Origin: Rhodocyclales bacterium
GTDB taxonomy: Bacteria; Pseudomonadota; Gammaproteobacteria; Burkholderiales; Rhodocyclaceae
Reading direction: 5' to 3'
NCBI GenBank assembly: GCA_016183655.1
Contig: JACPEH010000011.1
Location: 1 to 64,000 of the forward strand
Length of the DNA: 64,000 bases
The position numbers and the translations under genes are program-made. This document shows positions 7,210-15,350 of this stretch, one piece after another. The notes below the pieces were generated by a model, which had not been told where the DNA came from, did not search any database, and worked only from the letters and a program-made list of their open reading frames with translations. Positions within the stretch are counted from its first letter, which is position 1. The number at the start of each line of letters is the position of its first letter.

Positions 7210-7599
7210 ATGATCGGAATCCTGCTCATCACCCACGGTAGCTTCGGCGAGGCGCTCGTCCAGAACGTCTGCCATGTCCTCAACAAGCGGCCACTGCTGA
7301 TCGCCCAGCTCGGCGTCGCCGCGCAGGACGATCCGCTCGACATCCTGTCGCTGGCAAAGCTGCTGCTCAACGAGGTGGACGGCGGCGAGGGGGTGCTGGT
7401 GATGACCGACATCTACGGCGCGACGCCGGCCAACCTAGCGCTGAAACTGCTCGAACCGGGACGGGTCGAGGGCGTCGCCGGCGTCAGCCTGCCGATGCTG
7501 CTGCGCGCCATCACCTATCGGGAACGGGGCATGGAAACCATGATCACCAAGGCCATCAGCGGCGGTCGCGACGGCATCTTCAACATGAGGGATCATTGA
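7210..7599 (+). CDS. PTS system mannose-type EIIA component (regulatory)
   Basis: This 129-residue cytoplasmic phosphocarrier has the mannose-family EIIA start MIGILLITHGSFGEAL with the phosphorylatable His9, and VMTDIYGATPAN further on. It is not linked to EIIB, C or D permease genes but to HPr and EI, the arrangement typical of betaproteobacteria, where the PTS is thought to act in regulation. The ATG at 7210 is chosen because homology starts there; a TAGAAT -10-like sequence (7197-7202) lies immediately upstream, so the leader may be very short. The stop overlaps the ptsH start (TGATG). Confidence 0.9.
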   Translation: MIGILLITHGSFGEALVQNVCHVLNKRPLLIAQLGVAAQDDPLDILSLAKLLLNEVDGGEGVLVMTDIYGATPANLALKLLEPGRVEGVAGVSLPMLLRAITYRERGMETMITKAISGGRDGIFNMRDH

Positions 7600-7868
7600 T
7601 GCAGCGCAGTGAAACCGAAATCGTGAACAAGCTCGGCCTGCATGCACGGGCCTCGGCGAAGCTCACGCAACTCGCCGGCAAGTTCAAGAGCGAGGTGTGG
7701 ATGGAAAAGGGGGCGCGCCGGATCAACGCCAAGAGCATCATGGGCGTGATGATGCTGGCCGCCGGCAAGGGTTCGCAGGTCGTCGTCGAGACCGACGGCG
7801 CCGACGAGCAGGAAGCGATGGCGGCCTTGCTGGCGCTGATCGCCGACAAGTTCGGCGAAGGAGAATGA
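7599..7868 (+). CDS. ptsH: PTS phosphocarrier protein HPr
   Basis: HPr of 89 residues. It carries the active-site motif GLHARASAKL with His15, which accepts phosphate from enzyme I, and the regulatory Ser46 in the KSIMGVMMLAA helix. It passes phosphate from EI (ptsI, four bases downstream) to the EIIA encoded immediately upstream. The ATG at 7599 overlaps the EIIA stop codon, indicating translational coupling. Ser46 is a phosphorylation site only where HPr kinase exists, and no hprK is in this window. Confidence 0.93.
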   Translation: MQRSETEIVNKLGLHARASAKLTQLAGKFKSEVWMEKGARRINAKSIMGVMMLAAGKGSQVVVETDGADEQEAMAALLALIADKFGEGE

Positions 7869-7872
7869 TCGC

Positions 7873-9639
7873 GTGAGCTTCACGCTGCACGGTCTCGGCG
7901 TTTCCGGCGGCATCGCCATCGGCGTTGCCCACCTGATGTCGCATGCGACGCTGGAAGTGTCGCACCTGACGCTGTCGGCGCGCATGCTCGACAAGGAGCT
8001 GGCGCGCTTCGACACGGCGCTGCAGAAGGTGCGCGAGGAGCTGGCGGCGATGCGCGAGAGCACCGAGCACGCGCCGGCCGAGTTCGGCGCCTTCCTCGAC
8101 CTGCACCGGATGATCCTCGACGACCCCGAGCTGTGCGAGGTGCCGCGCATCCTCATCCGCGAGCGCCGCTGCAACGCCGAGTGGGCGCTGGTGCAGCAGA
8201 TGGAGCACCTGGTCGCCCAGTTCGACGAGTTCGAGGACCCCTACCTGCGCGAACGCAGCCACGACGTGCGCCAGGTGGTCGAACGGGTGATCAAGGAACT
8301 GGTCGGCCACCCCGGCCGCGCCGCGCTGCGCGCGGCGAAGAGCGTCAAGGAAGAGAACCTGATCGTCGTTGCCCACGACCTGTCGCCGGCCGACGTCATC
8401 GCCTTCAAGGAACACCGCTTCGCCTCCTTCATCACCGACGTCGGCGGCGCCACCTCGCACACCGCGATCCTCGCCCGCAGCCTGGCGGTGCCGGCGGTGC
8501 TCGGCCTGCACAACGCCCGCCAGCTGATCCGCGACAAGGAACAGTTGATCGTCGACGGCACGCGCGGCGTGATCATCGTCAATCCCGACCCGCGCGTGCT
8601 TGAGGAGTATCAGTTCCGCAAGAGCGAGCTGGAGCTCGAACGCTCCAAGCTGCGGCGGCTGAAGACGGCGAAGGCGACCACCATCGACGGCATCGAGGTC
8701 AGCCTGCAGGCGAACATCGAACTGCCGTCCGACGTGCCCACCGCCCTCGAAGGCGGCGCCGAGGGCGTCGGCCTGTTCCGTACCGAGTTCCTCTTCCTCG
8801 ACCGCGGCGAGCTGCCGTCGGAGGACGAACAGTTCGAGGCCTACCGCAAGGTGGTCAAGGGCATGGACGGCCGGCCGGTGACGATCCGCACCTTCGACCT
8901 CGGCGCCGACAAGGACCTCAACCCGGAAGGCACGCTCGGCGACCGCGTCAAGACCAACCCGGCGCTCGGCATGCGCGCGATCCGCGTGTCGCTGGCCGAG
9001 CCGAAGATGTTCCAGACGCAGCTGCGCGCCATCCTGCGCGCCTCCAAGTACGGCAAGGTCAAGCTGCTGATCCCGATGCTGGCGCATGCGCACGAGATCG
9101 ACGCGACGCTGGCCGCGGTCGAGCAGGCGAAGTCGAGCCTGCGCGGCGACAAGATCGGCTTCGACGCCAGCATCGAGATCGGCGGCATGATCGAGATTCC
9201 CGCCGCCGCGCTGGCCATCGGCATGTTCCTGCGCCGCCTCGATTTCCTGTCGATCGGCACCAACGACCTGATCCAGTACACGCTGGCGATCGACCGCACC
9301 GACGAGCAGGTGGCGCCGCTCTACGACCCGCTGCATCCGGCGGTGCTGATGCTGATCGCACACACGCTGCACAGCGGCGAGAAGACCGGCATTCCCGTCT
9401 CGGTGTGCGGCGAGCTGGCCGGCGACCCGTCGCTGACCCGCCTGCTGCTGGGCATGGGCCTGCGCAGCTTCTCCATGCATCCGGCGCAGATCCTCGAAGT
9501 GAAGAGCCGCGTGCTGAAGAGCAACATTGCCGACCTGGCGCCGCAGGTGCGCCGCCTGCTGCGTCTCGAAGAACCATCGAAGATCCGCGAGCAGCTCGAC
9601 CGCCTGAACGGCGTTGCACCGCGCAGCGACCTGAATTGA
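7873..9639 (+). CDS. ptsI: Phosphoenolpyruvate-protein phosphotransferase (PTS enzyme I)
   Basis: This 588-residue enzyme transfers phosphate from PEP to HPr. The N-terminal phosphohistidine domain has GGATSHTAILARS with His196. The C-terminal PEP-binding barrel shows GVGLFRTEFLFLDR, RTFDLGADKDL, LSIGTNDLIQYTLAIDR and the catalytic VCGELAGD. It starts with GTG at 7873, four bases after ptsH. Its stop codon lies inside the -35 box of the metX promoter (9636-9641), so the two operons are packed together. Confidence 0.93.
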   Translation: MSFTLHGLGVSGGIAIGVAHLMSHATLEVSHLTLSARMLDKELARFDTALQKVREELAAMRESTEHAPAEFGAFLDLHRMILDDPELCEVPRILIRERRCNAEWALVQQMEHLVAQFDEFEDPYLRERSHDVRQVVERVIKELVGHPGRAALRAAKSVKEENLIVVAHDLSPADVIAFKEHRFASFITDVGGATSHTAILARSLAVPAVLGLHNARQLIRDKEQLIVDGTRGVIIVNPDPRVLEEYQFRKSELELERSKLRRLKTAKATTIDGIEVSLQANIELPSDVPTALEGGAEGVGLFRTEFLFLDRGELPSEDEQFEAYRKVVKGMDGRPVTIRTFDLGADKDLNPEGTLGDRVKTNPALGMRAIRVSLAEPKMFQTQLRAILRASKYGKVKLLIPMLAHAHEIDATLAAVEQAKSSLRGDKIGFDASIEIGGMIEIPAAALAIGMFLRRLDFLSIGTNDLIQYTLAIDRTDEQVAPLYDPLHPAVLMLIAHTLHSGEKTGIPVSVCGELAGDPSLTRLLLGMGLRSFSMHPAQILEVKSRVLKSNIADLAPQVRRLLRLEEPSKIREQLDRLNGVAPRSDLN

Positions 9640-9664
9640 CAATTGCAGCCGGCTGCGGTTAACT
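9636..9664 (+). promoter_or_regulatory. Candidate sigma-70 promoter of metXW
   Basis: A perfect TTGACA -35 (9636-9641) overlaps the ptsI stop codon and is followed after 17 bases by TTAACT (9659-9664), a moderate -10. Transcription would start near 9671, just before the SAM-II aptamer at 9675, which is the expected geometry for a short riboswitch leader. The 12-bp palindrome GCAGCCGGCTGC (9645-9656) lies in the spacer and could bind a repressor; that part is speculation. Confidence 0.55.
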
Positions 9665-9674
9665 GCAGCCCTAC

Positions 9675-9729
9675 AGCGCCGATTTGAATGAATCAGCTTG
9701 CGGGCGCTCAATAAATGCGGCTAAAGCGA
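9675..9729 (+). promoter_or_regulatory. SAM-II riboswitch upstream of metX
   Basis: The leader matches the conserved SAM-II layout. AGCGCC (9675-9680) pairs with GGCGCT (9703-9708) to form P1. GATTTGAATGAATC follows the first strand, CTTGCG precedes the second, and the invariant-looking tail AATAAATGCGGCTAAAG (9710-9726) forms the pseudoknot side. SAM-II RNAs bind S-adenosylmethionine and are known to sit before metX and other methionine genes, mostly in Alpha- and some other Proteobacteria. Here the aptamer is followed within five bases by an intrinsic terminator, which suggests transcriptional control. Identification is from pattern memory, not a covariance search. Confidence 0.82.
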
Positions 9730-9733
9730 GGGC

Positions 9734-9770
9734 AACCCAGTCCGCGCAAGCAACGCCGACTGGGTTTTTT
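9734..9770 (+). terminator. Intrinsic terminator in the metX leader
   Basis: AACCCAGTC (9734-9742) pairs with GACTGGGTT (9758-9766) and is followed by a T-run (TTTTTT to 9770, then GTTTTT). It sits between the SAM-II aptamer and the metX start codon, so it is probably the regulated expression platform rather than the end of the pts operon. It could also stop read-through from ptsI. Confidence 0.75.
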
Positions 9771-9806
9771 GTTTTTCGGAAATGAATTTTTGCAGGTGGG
9801 CAGCAG

Positions 9807-10925
9807 ATGAATTCCGTTGGTGTCGTGACGCCGCAGCGCGTCGCCTTCGACGCCCCGATCACGCTCCGAGGCGGCGCGACCCTGCCCGGCTTCGAGCTGG
9901 TCTATGAAACCTATGGCGAGCTCAATGCCGAGGGCAGCAATGCCGTGCTCGTCTGCCATGCGCTGTCCGGCAGCCACCACGTCGCCGGCGTCTATGCCGG
10001 GCAGCAGAACAACGTCGGCTGGTGGGACAACCTGGTCGGCCCGGGCAAGCCGCTCGACACCAACCGCTTCTTCGTCGTCGGCGTGAACAACCTCGGCGGC
10101 TGCTACGGCTCGACCGGTCCGATCAGCACCAACCCGGCGACCGGCAAGCCCTACGGCGCCGATTTCCCGGTGGTTACGGTCGAGGACTGGGTCGCCGCGC
10201 AGGCGCGGCTGGCCGACCATCTCGGCATCGGCTGCTGGGCGGCGGTGATCGGCGGTTCCCTGGGCGGCATGCAGGCGCTGGAGTGGACGCTGCAGTTCCC
10301 CGAGCGCATCCGCCACGCGCTGGTGATCGCCTCGGCGCCGAAGCTGTCGGCGCAGAACATCGCCTTCAACGAGCTGGCGCGGCAGGCCATCCTCAGCGAC
10401 CCGGATTTCCACGGCGGCCACTACTACGAGCACGGCGTGGTGCCGGTGCGCGGGCTGCGCCTGGCGCGCATGGTCGGCCACATCACCTACCTCTCGGACG
10501 ACCAGATGGCCGAGAAATTCGGCCGCGAGCTGAAGAACGGCAAGCTCTCCTACGGCTACGACACCGACTTCCAGATCGAGTCCTACCTGCGCTACCAGGG
10601 CGACAAGTTCACCACCTACTTCGACGCCAACACCTACCTGATCACGACCAAGGCGCTCGACTACTTCGACCCGGCGCGCGACTACGGCGGCGACCTGCAG
10701 GCGGCGCTGGCGCGCTCGACGGCGAGCTTCTTCGTCGCCAGCTTCACCACCGACTGGCGCTTTGCGCCGGAGCGCAGCCGCGAGATCGTCTACGCGCTGA
10801 TGCACAACGGCCGCGACGTCTCCTACGCCGAGGTCGACTGCAGCGCCGGCCACGATTCCTTCCTGCTCGACGACGCGCACTACCATGCCGTGGTCGGCGC
10901 CTACCTCGACAGGATCGAGACATGA
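9807..10925 (+). CDS. metX: Homoserine O-acyltransferase (MetX family)
   Basis: This 372-residue alpha/beta hydrolase-fold enzyme acylates L-homoserine, the committed step of methionine synthesis. It has the nucleophile elbow GGSLGGMQ (Ser151), the family motifs [26 protein letters not shown] and the C-terminal [10 protein letters not shown] with the catalytic His. In many betaproteobacteria MetX enzymes use succinyl-CoA rather than acetyl-CoA; the acyl donor cannot be told here. It is preceded by a SAM-II riboswitch and terminator, and overlaps metW by four bases (ATGA). Confidence 0.93.
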   Translation: MNSVGVVTPQRVAFDAPITLRGGATLPGFELVYETYGELNAEGSNAVLVCHALSGSHHVAGVYAGQQNNVGWWDNLVGPGKPLDTNRFFVVGVNNLGGCYGSTGPISTNPATGKPYGADFPVVTVEDWVAAQARLADHLGIGCWAAVIGGSLGGMQALEWTLQFPERIRHALVIASAPKLSAQNIAFNELARQAILSDPDFHGGHYYEHGVVPVRGLRLARMVGHITYLSDDQMAEKFGRELKNGKLSYGYDTDFQIESYLRYQGDKFTTYFDANTYLITTKALDYFDPARDYGGDLQAALARSTASFFVASFTTDWRFAPERSREIVYALMHNGRDVSYAEVDCSAGHDSFLLDDAHYHAVVGAYLDRIET

Positions 10926-11515
10926 CGGAAATCTTCGGCCGTTTCGACTTCGACGTCATCGCCCGCTGGATCGTCCCTGGCGAGCGCGTGCTCGACCTCG
11001 GCTGCGGCGACGGCTCGCTGCTGAAGTTCCTGAAAGCGGAAAAGGGCATCCGCGGCTACGGTGTGGACAACGCGCCGGAGAACGTGCTCGCCGCCATCAA
11101 GAACGGCGTCAACGTGCTGCAGTTCGACCTGGAGAAGGGGCTCGCCGGCGTCGACGACGACGCCTTCGACCACGTCATCATGTCGCTGTCGCTGCAGACG
11201 GTGCGCCACACCGTGCCGCTGGTGAAGGAGATGCTGCGCGTCGGCCACGAGGCCGTCGTCTCCTTCCCCAACTTCGGCCATCGCAGCCACCGCGAGGCGA
11301 TCGCCCAGGGGCGCATGCCGGTCTCGGAAGCCCTGCCCTACCAGTGGTACAACTCGCCGAACGTGCGCTTCTTCACCATCGCCGACTTCGAGGCGCTGTG
11401 CGCGGACAACGGCATCGTCGTGCGCGAGGGGCTGTTCTTCGACGAGGGGCGGGCGGTCACGGAAGACCCGAACCTCAACGCCGACGTCGCGCTGTACCGG
11501 CTCGGGCGCGGCTAG
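10922..11515 (+). CDS. metW: Methionine biosynthesis protein MetW
   Basis: This 197-residue protein has a SAM-binding methyltransferase fold with motif [17 protein letters not shown] (about residues 23-38) and [11 protein letters not shown]. MetW is always found with metX and is thought to assist or regulate homoserine acylation; its exact activity is not settled. The start codon overlaps the metX stop (ATGA), so it is translationally coupled and shares the SAM-responsive leader. It ends seven bases before the convergent gene at 11523, with no obvious terminator between them. Confidence 0.9.
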   Translation: MTEIFGRFDFDVIARWIVPGERVLDLGCGDGSLLKFLKAEKGIRGYGVDNAPENVLAAIKNGVNVLQFDLEKGLAGVDDDAFDHVIMSLSLQTVRHTVPLVKEMLRVGHEAVVSFPNFGHRSHREAIAQGRMPVSEALPYQWYNSPNVRFFTIADFEALCADNGIVVREGLFFDEGRAVTEDPNLNADVALYRLGRG

Positions 11516-11522
11516 CGGCGGA

Positions 11523-11930
11523 TCAGCGCCGATACTCGGCGAGCACCTCCGCCAGCGTCGGGTTGGCCTTGCCCCGGTTGCCGACGAAGACGACCGGCGG
11601 CTCGCCGTTCAGCACCTGCTGCAGGCGCCGGGTAACGTTGGCGTCGCCGTTCTCGATCGAGAAATTCACCGAATGCGCGCGCCGCACCCGAATCCGCTGC
11701 CGCGCCAGATCGTCGGCTAGGTCGTCGGCGCGTCGCGCGGCGTCGCTCGGGCAGTTCTCGGGGGCGAGGATGAGCACCTCCGTCGCGCTGCCGCCGTCCG
11801 GGACGGCCAGCGCGACAAAGCCGGACGGGCTGACCGCCGCCACATCGGCGGCCGCCGTCTGCTGCTTGTTCCAATATTGCCAGCCGCCGCCGACGAGGCC
11901 GGCGAGCAGCATGAGCTTGATGATCCGCAT
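11523..11930 (-). CDS. Hypothetical membrane-anchored protein
   Basis: The protein has 135 residues. Residues 4-20 form a hydrophobic N-terminal segment (IIKLMLLAGLVGGGW), an uncleaved anchor or signal peptide. The rest is predicted to be extracytoplasmic. It has a central EVLILAPENCPSDAARRADD segment and VVFVGNRGKANPTLAEVLAEYR near the end, which recalls a thioredoxin-like alternation of strands and helices with a lone cysteine. I do not recognise the family. It follows the DUF1330 gene by three bases, so the two form an operon. Confidence 0.65.
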   Translation of the reverse strand: MRIIKLMLLAGLVGGGWQYWNKQQTAAADVAAVSPSGFVALAVPDGGSATEVLILAPENCPSDAARRADDLADDLARQRIRVRRAHSVNFSIENGDANVTRRLQQVLNGEPPVVFVGNRGKANPTLAEVLAEYRR

Positions 11931-11933
11931 GTC

Positions 11934-12227
11934 TCAGACCTCGAAACTGATCAGATCGACGTCAGCCGCCTGCTCGCGCAGCGGAACCAGAGCCTGGTAG
12001 GCGGCCGATGCGTACCAGCCGTTCACCGCGGCCAGGTCGGGGAAGAGGATCACCACCGTCGCCTGGTGCCGGTGGCTGCCGCCGAGCACCGCCGCGTTCT
12101 CGCCGCGCAGCAGCAGCTGCGCACCCCACGGTGCCAGCGTCACCGGCACTCGGCTGCGGTACTCGGCCCACTTGTCCGCATCCTTCACCGTGATGTGGCC
12201 GATCACGCAGGCCTTGGTCTCGTCCAT
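11934..12227 (-). CDS. DUF1330 family protein
   Basis: This 97-residue dimeric alpha/beta-barrel-type protein (MDETKACVIGHITVKDADKW...LGGSHRHQATVVILFPDLAA) matches the DUF1330 pattern: a GHI.V.D...W..Y start and a VI.FPD..A...WY.S..Y motif. Members are small cytoplasmic ferredoxin-like-fold proteins of unknown role. The ATG at 12227 has a good GGAGGAAGG-type ribosome binding site. It is the first gene of a two-gene minus-strand operon, divergent from ampG. Confidence 0.8.
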   Translation of the reverse strand: MDETKACVIGHITVKDADKWAEYRSRVPVTLAPWGAQLLLRGENAAVLGGSHRHQATVVILFPDLAAVNGWYASAAYQALVPLREQAADVDLISFEV

Positions 12228-12320
12228 GTCGCCTTCCCTCCTTGTCGTCGTGCGCCGGATGATGCCCGCCGCCGCCGATGCCGGCAAGGTAAGATGTCGC
12301 CTTTGCCGAAACGCCGCCCC

Positions 12321-13598
12321 ATGCCCGCCTGGCTCGCCCCCCTGCTCACCCGCCGCATGCTGATCTGCGTGTTCACCGGCTTCTCCTCCGGGCTGCCGCT
12401 GTTCCTGCTGCTCAACCTGCTGCCGGCCTGGCTGAAGACCGAGGGCATCAGCCTCAAGGAGATCGGCCTCTTCGCGCTGATCCAGTTCCCCTACACCTGG
12501 AAATTCCTCTGGTCGCCGCTGATGGACCGTTACGCGCTGCCCTGGCTGGGCCGCCGCCGCAGCTGGATGGCGATTTCGCACCTGGCACTGGTGGCGGCGG
12601 TCGCCTGGCTCGGCTCGCTGTCGCCGAAGGAGTCGCTGGGCACCATCGCGGCGATCGCCTGCGTCATCGCCGTGCTCTCGGCGACGCTCGACATCGCGCT
12701 CGACGCCTTCCGCCGCGAGCTGCTCGCCGACGTCGAGCTGGGCCTCGGCAACGCCGTGCATGTGAACGCCTACAAGGTTGCCGGCCTCGTTCCCGGCTCG
12801 CTGTCGCTGTGGCTGGCCGACCGCCTGCCGTGGTTCGAGGTCTTCGTCGTTACCGCCCTGTTCATGCTGCCCGGCCTGGTGATGACGCTGCTGGTGAAGG
12901 AGCCGGGCCGGGCGCCGGCGCCGCGCACGCTGACCGAGGCCGTGGTGGCGCCGTTCCGCGAATTCATGGGGCGCTCCGGCCTGCGCGGGGCGTTGCTGGT
13001 GCTCGGCTTCATCTTCCTCTACAAGCTCGGCGACTCGCTGTGCACGGCGCTGGCGACGCCGTTCTATCTCGAAATGGGTTACACCAAGACCGAGATCGGG
13101 TTGGTGGCGAAGAACGCCGGCCTGTGGCCGTCGGTGATCGGCGGCCTGGTCGGCGGACTGTGGATGGTCAGGCTCGGCATCAACCGCTCGCTGTGGGTCT
13201 TCGGCGTCGTGCAGATGGTTGCCATTCTCGGCTTTGCCTGGCTGGCCGGGGCCGGCTCGGCGCCGGCGACGCCGGAGCGCCTCGTCGCGCTGGCGCTGGT
13301 GATCGGCACCGAGGCCTTCGGCGTCGGCCTGGGTACGGCGGCCTTCGTCGCCTACATCGCGCGCAGCACGCATCCGGCGTACACGGCAACGCAGTTCGCG
13401 TTGTTCACCAGTCTCGCCGCGGTGCCGCGCACCTTCATCAACGCCTCCGCCGGCTGGCTCGTCGAGCAGCTCGGCTGGGTCGACTTCTTCCTGCTCTGCT
13501 TCGTGCTCGCCGTGCCGGGCATGCTGCTGCTCTTCAAGGTCGCACCATGGAACAAAACGAAAGCAACCAACGACTCGACACCCGCGCCGGCCGGCTGA
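12321..13598 (+). CDS. ampG: AmpG-family muropeptide permease (MFS)
   Basis: This 425-residue inner-membrane transporter has at least 12 hydrophobic segments. AmpG brings GlcNAc-anhydroMurNAc peptides back into the cytoplasm for cell-wall recycling. Typical signatures are FTGFSSGLPLFLLLNLLPAWL near the start, FPYTWKFLWSPLMDRYALPW, IALDAFRREL and the C-terminal YTATQFALFTSLAAVPRTF. The ATG at 12321 is preferred to one at 12294 because TAAGAT (12290-12295) looks like a -10 element just upstream. It overlaps the downstream glycosylase gene by 52 bases in another frame. Confidence 0.88.
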   Translation: MPAWLAPLLTRRMLICVFTGFSSGLPLFLLLNLLPAWLKTEGISLKEIGLFALIQFPYTWKFLWSPLMDRYALPWLGRRRSWMAISHLALVAAVAWLGSLSPKESLGTIAAIACVIAVLSATLDIALDAFRRELLADVELGLGNAVHVNAYKVAGLVPGSLSLWLADRLPWFEVFVVTALFMLPGLVMTLLVKEPGRAPAPRTLTEAVVAPFREFMGRSGLRGALLVLGFIFLYKLGDSLCTALATPFYLEMGYTKTEIGLVAKNAGLWPSVIGGLVGGLWMVRLGINRSLWVFGVVQMVAILGFAWLAGAGSAPATPERLVALALVIGTEAFGVGLGTAAFVAYIARSTHPAYTATQFALFTSLAAVPRTFINASAGWLVEQLGWVDFFLLCFVLAVPGMLLLFKVAPWNKTKATNDSTPAPAG

Positions 13599-14296
13599 TC
13601 GCCGCTGCCCGTGACCTCTCCGCCGCGCTGGCACCGCTGCGTTTTGCCGCGCCGGTGAGCCACGTCTATAACCCGCTCGACTACGCCCGGACGCCGCACG
13701 AGCGGTATCTCTCGCGTTACGGCGACAGCCGCAAGCGCATCGTCTTCCTCGGCATGAACCCCGGCCCGTTCGGCATGGTGCAGACCGGCGTTCCGTTCGG
13801 CGAGATCGAGGCGGTGCGCGGCTGGATGGGGATTACGGCAGCGGTGGACAAGCCGGCGGAGGAGAACCCGAAGCGGCCGATCGAAGGCTTCGCCTGCGAA
13901 CGTTCCGAGGTCAGCGGCCGCCGCCTGTGGGGCCTCTTCGCGCAGCGCTTCGGCACGGCCGAGGCCTTCTTCGCCGAGCACTTCGTTGCCAACTACTGCC
14001 CGCTGGCGTTCTTCGACCACGGCCGCAACCTGACCCCGGACAAGCTGCCGGCGAACGAGACGGCGCCGCTGGAGGCCGCCTGCGATGCGCACCTGCGCGC
14101 GCTGGTCGAAGCGCTCGAACCGGAGTGGCTGATCGGTGTCGGCGGCTTTGCCGAGGCGCGGGCGGCAGCGGCGCTGGCTGGCATGGACGTGAGGATCGGT
14201 CGCGTCTTGCATCCGAGCCCGGCCAGTCCGGCCGCCAATCGCGGCTGGGCCGAGGCGGCCGAAAAGCAGCTACGGGCGTTGGGAATCTGGGATTGA
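13547..14296 (+). CDS. SMUG1-type uracil-DNA glycosylase
   Basis: This 249-residue enzyme excises uracil and related bases from DNA. The water-activating motif GMNPGPFGMVQTGVPFGE (residues about 66-83) and the intercalation motif HPSPASPAANRGW near residue 225 are the SMUG1 family signatures, nearly identical to those of the animal enzyme; YCPLAFFD lies between them. SMUG1 homologues are known in scattered bacteria, including Azoarcus-like organisms. The ATG at 13547 lies within the last 52 bases of ampG, so the two are probably co-transcribed. The 3' end overlaps a convergent gene by 27 bases. Confidence 0.88.
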   Translation: MEQNESNQRLDTRAGRLIAAARDLSAALAPLRFAAPVSHVYNPLDYARTPHERYLSRYGDSRKRIVFLGMNPGPFGMVQTGVPFGEIEAVRGWMGITAAVDKPAEENPKRPIEGFACERSEVSGRRLWGLFAQRFGTAEAFFAEHFVANYCPLAFFDHGRNLTPDKLPANETAPLEAACDAHLRALVEALEPEWLIGVGGFAEARAAAALAGMDVRIGRVLHPSPASPAANRGWAEAAEKQLRALGIWD

Positions 14297-14617
14297 ATCG
14301 CTGGCGGTTTCCGCCGGTCGCGCACTGCGGCGGCGGTCCAGCCACCACGCGTAGATCGGCAGCAGCAGCGCCGAGCCCGGCAGCATCAGGAACAGCAGGT
14401 ACGGCGAAATACGCGACAGTCGGCGTAGCTGCGTCAACAGCTCGGCCTTCTCGGCGGCCGTCCAGTGCCCGCCATTGCGGGGTTTCATCAGCAGCGGCAT
14501 CAGGCCGCGCATGGCCAGCAATTCGCTCAGGACGTGCTTCGCTTCGCGCTTCTGCGAGGACAGAAAGCGGCCGACGGGGTTCCCGGTTGGCTTCCGGTTC
14601 TCCGGCGTTTTTCTCAC
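14270..14617 (-). CDS. Small membrane protein, last gene of the yqj operon
   Basis: This 115-residue protein has a conserved-looking start (NPVGRFLSSQKREAKHVLSE), a K/R-rich middle (LLMKPRNGGHWTAAEKAELL) and one or two hydrophobic segments (ISPYLLFLMLPGSALLLPIY), suggesting an inner-membrane protein; LETM1-like resemblance is weak. The start is taken as GTG at 14617 because it overlaps the yqjK stop codon (GTGA); a further upstream ATG would lie inside yqjK. It ends inside the convergent glycosylase gene. Function unknown. Confidence 0.65.
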   Translation of the reverse strand: MRKTPENRKPTGNPVGRFLSSQKREAKHVLSELLAMRGLMPLLMKPRNGGHWTAAEKAELLTQLRRLSRISPYLLFLMLPGSALLLPIYAWWLDRRRSARPAETASDSIPDSQRP

Positions 14618-14940
14618 GCCGGGCGCGACAACGAGAAACCGCTGGCAACCAGCCGTGTGCGGATTTTCTTCCACAGGCTCCAGGCGACGAAGGTACGGCG
14701 GCCCCAGCGCCAGACGCCCTTCGGCCGCAGCACGGCGAGCACGGCGACGGCGGCGCCGACCTGTCCGGGGTGCTGCTTCATGTAGTCGATGCCGCGGCGC
14801 GCGGTCGCCAGTGCCTGGTCGGTAGTCTCCAGCGCACCGACGATCGGCCGCAGCTGGGTGGCCAGCGTCGCCCGCTGGGCGGCGATGCGCTCCTGCAGGC
14901 GCCCGCGCTGCAGGCTCAGCTCAATCAGGTTTTTTTCCAT
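14614..14940 (-). CDS. yqjK: YqjK-like protein
   Basis: This 108-residue cytoplasmic/peripheral protein starts MEKNLIELSLQRGRLQERIA, the YqjK family pattern, with an amphipathic helix, then KQHPGQVGAAVAVLAVLRP and an aromatic/basic end. YqjK is encoded next to YqjD and YqjE in many Proteobacteria. The start overlaps yqjE by 20 bases. Its role is unknown; the operon context suggests envelope stress or ribosome-membrane association. Confidence 0.8.
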   Translation of the reverse strand: MEKNLIELSLQRGRLQERIAAQRATLATQLRPIVGALETTDQALATARRGIDYMKQHPGQVGAAVAVLAVLRPKGVWRWGRRTFVAWSLWKKIRTRLVASGFSLSRPA

Positions 14941-15331
14941 GGCCGGTGGCGGCGCGCAGCTGGCGGAGGTCTTCCTCCAGCTCGGCGATCGTTGCAGCAA
15001 ACACCTGATGGCGATCGTTCGCCCGCTGCATTGCGGCGAAGAGCAGGCCGCCGGCGATCAGGAAGGCGGCCGCGAAGGCGCCGAGAATCACGAGCCGGTT
15101 GTCCCAGTTGAGCGCGACGACCAGCCCGATCGCCAGCAGGATGCCGATGCCGAGGCAGAACAGTGCGGCAATGCCGAGGACCAGCAGGCGGACCAGCCGG
15201 ATGCGCTCGCTGGCCAGCTCGTTGCCGGCCAGCTCGATGCGGGTGCGTGCCGTGGCGAGCAGCGTCACGGCCGTCGTGCGTAAGGCGGCGAAGAGGCCGC
15301 CGGCCTCCCCGCTGCCCGGGGTGGAACTCAT
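14921..15331 (-). CDS. yqjE: YqjE/phage-holin-like membrane protein
   Basis: This 136-residue protein has an N-terminal amphipathic region (LFAALRTTAVTLLATARTRIEL), two transmembrane segments (LLVLGIAALFCLGIGILLAI and LVILGAFAAAFLIAGGLLF) and a charged coiled C-terminus. This is the YqjE (PF07332) arrangement. It lies between yqjD and yqjK, with 19 bases to yqjD and an overlap with yqjK. Function unknown; these proteins are associated with stationary phase in Enterobacteria. Confidence 0.85.
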   Translation of the reverse strand: MSSTPGSGEAGGLFAALRTTAVTLLATARTRIELAGNELASERIRLVRLLVLGIAALFCLGIGILLAIGLVVALNWDNRLVILGAFAAAFLIAGGLLFAAMQRANDRHQVFAATIAELEEDLRQLRAATGHGKKPD

Positions 15332-15350
15332 CGTCGCGTAATCTTGGCGA

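Noticed and set aside
9645..9656. Palindrome GCAGCCGGCTGC as a terminator of the pts operon
   Set aside because: No T-run follows, and it lies within the metX promoter spacer; the real terminator is at 9734-9770.
7738..9711. Long minus-strand open frame opposite ptsI
   Set aside because: Antisense shadow of ptsI with low-complexity composition and no start signal.
11934..13634. 566-codon minus-strand open frame including the DUF1330 gene
   Set aside because: Only the last 97 codons (12227 to 11934) show a recognisable protein with a ribosome binding site; the upstream part is antisense to ampG.
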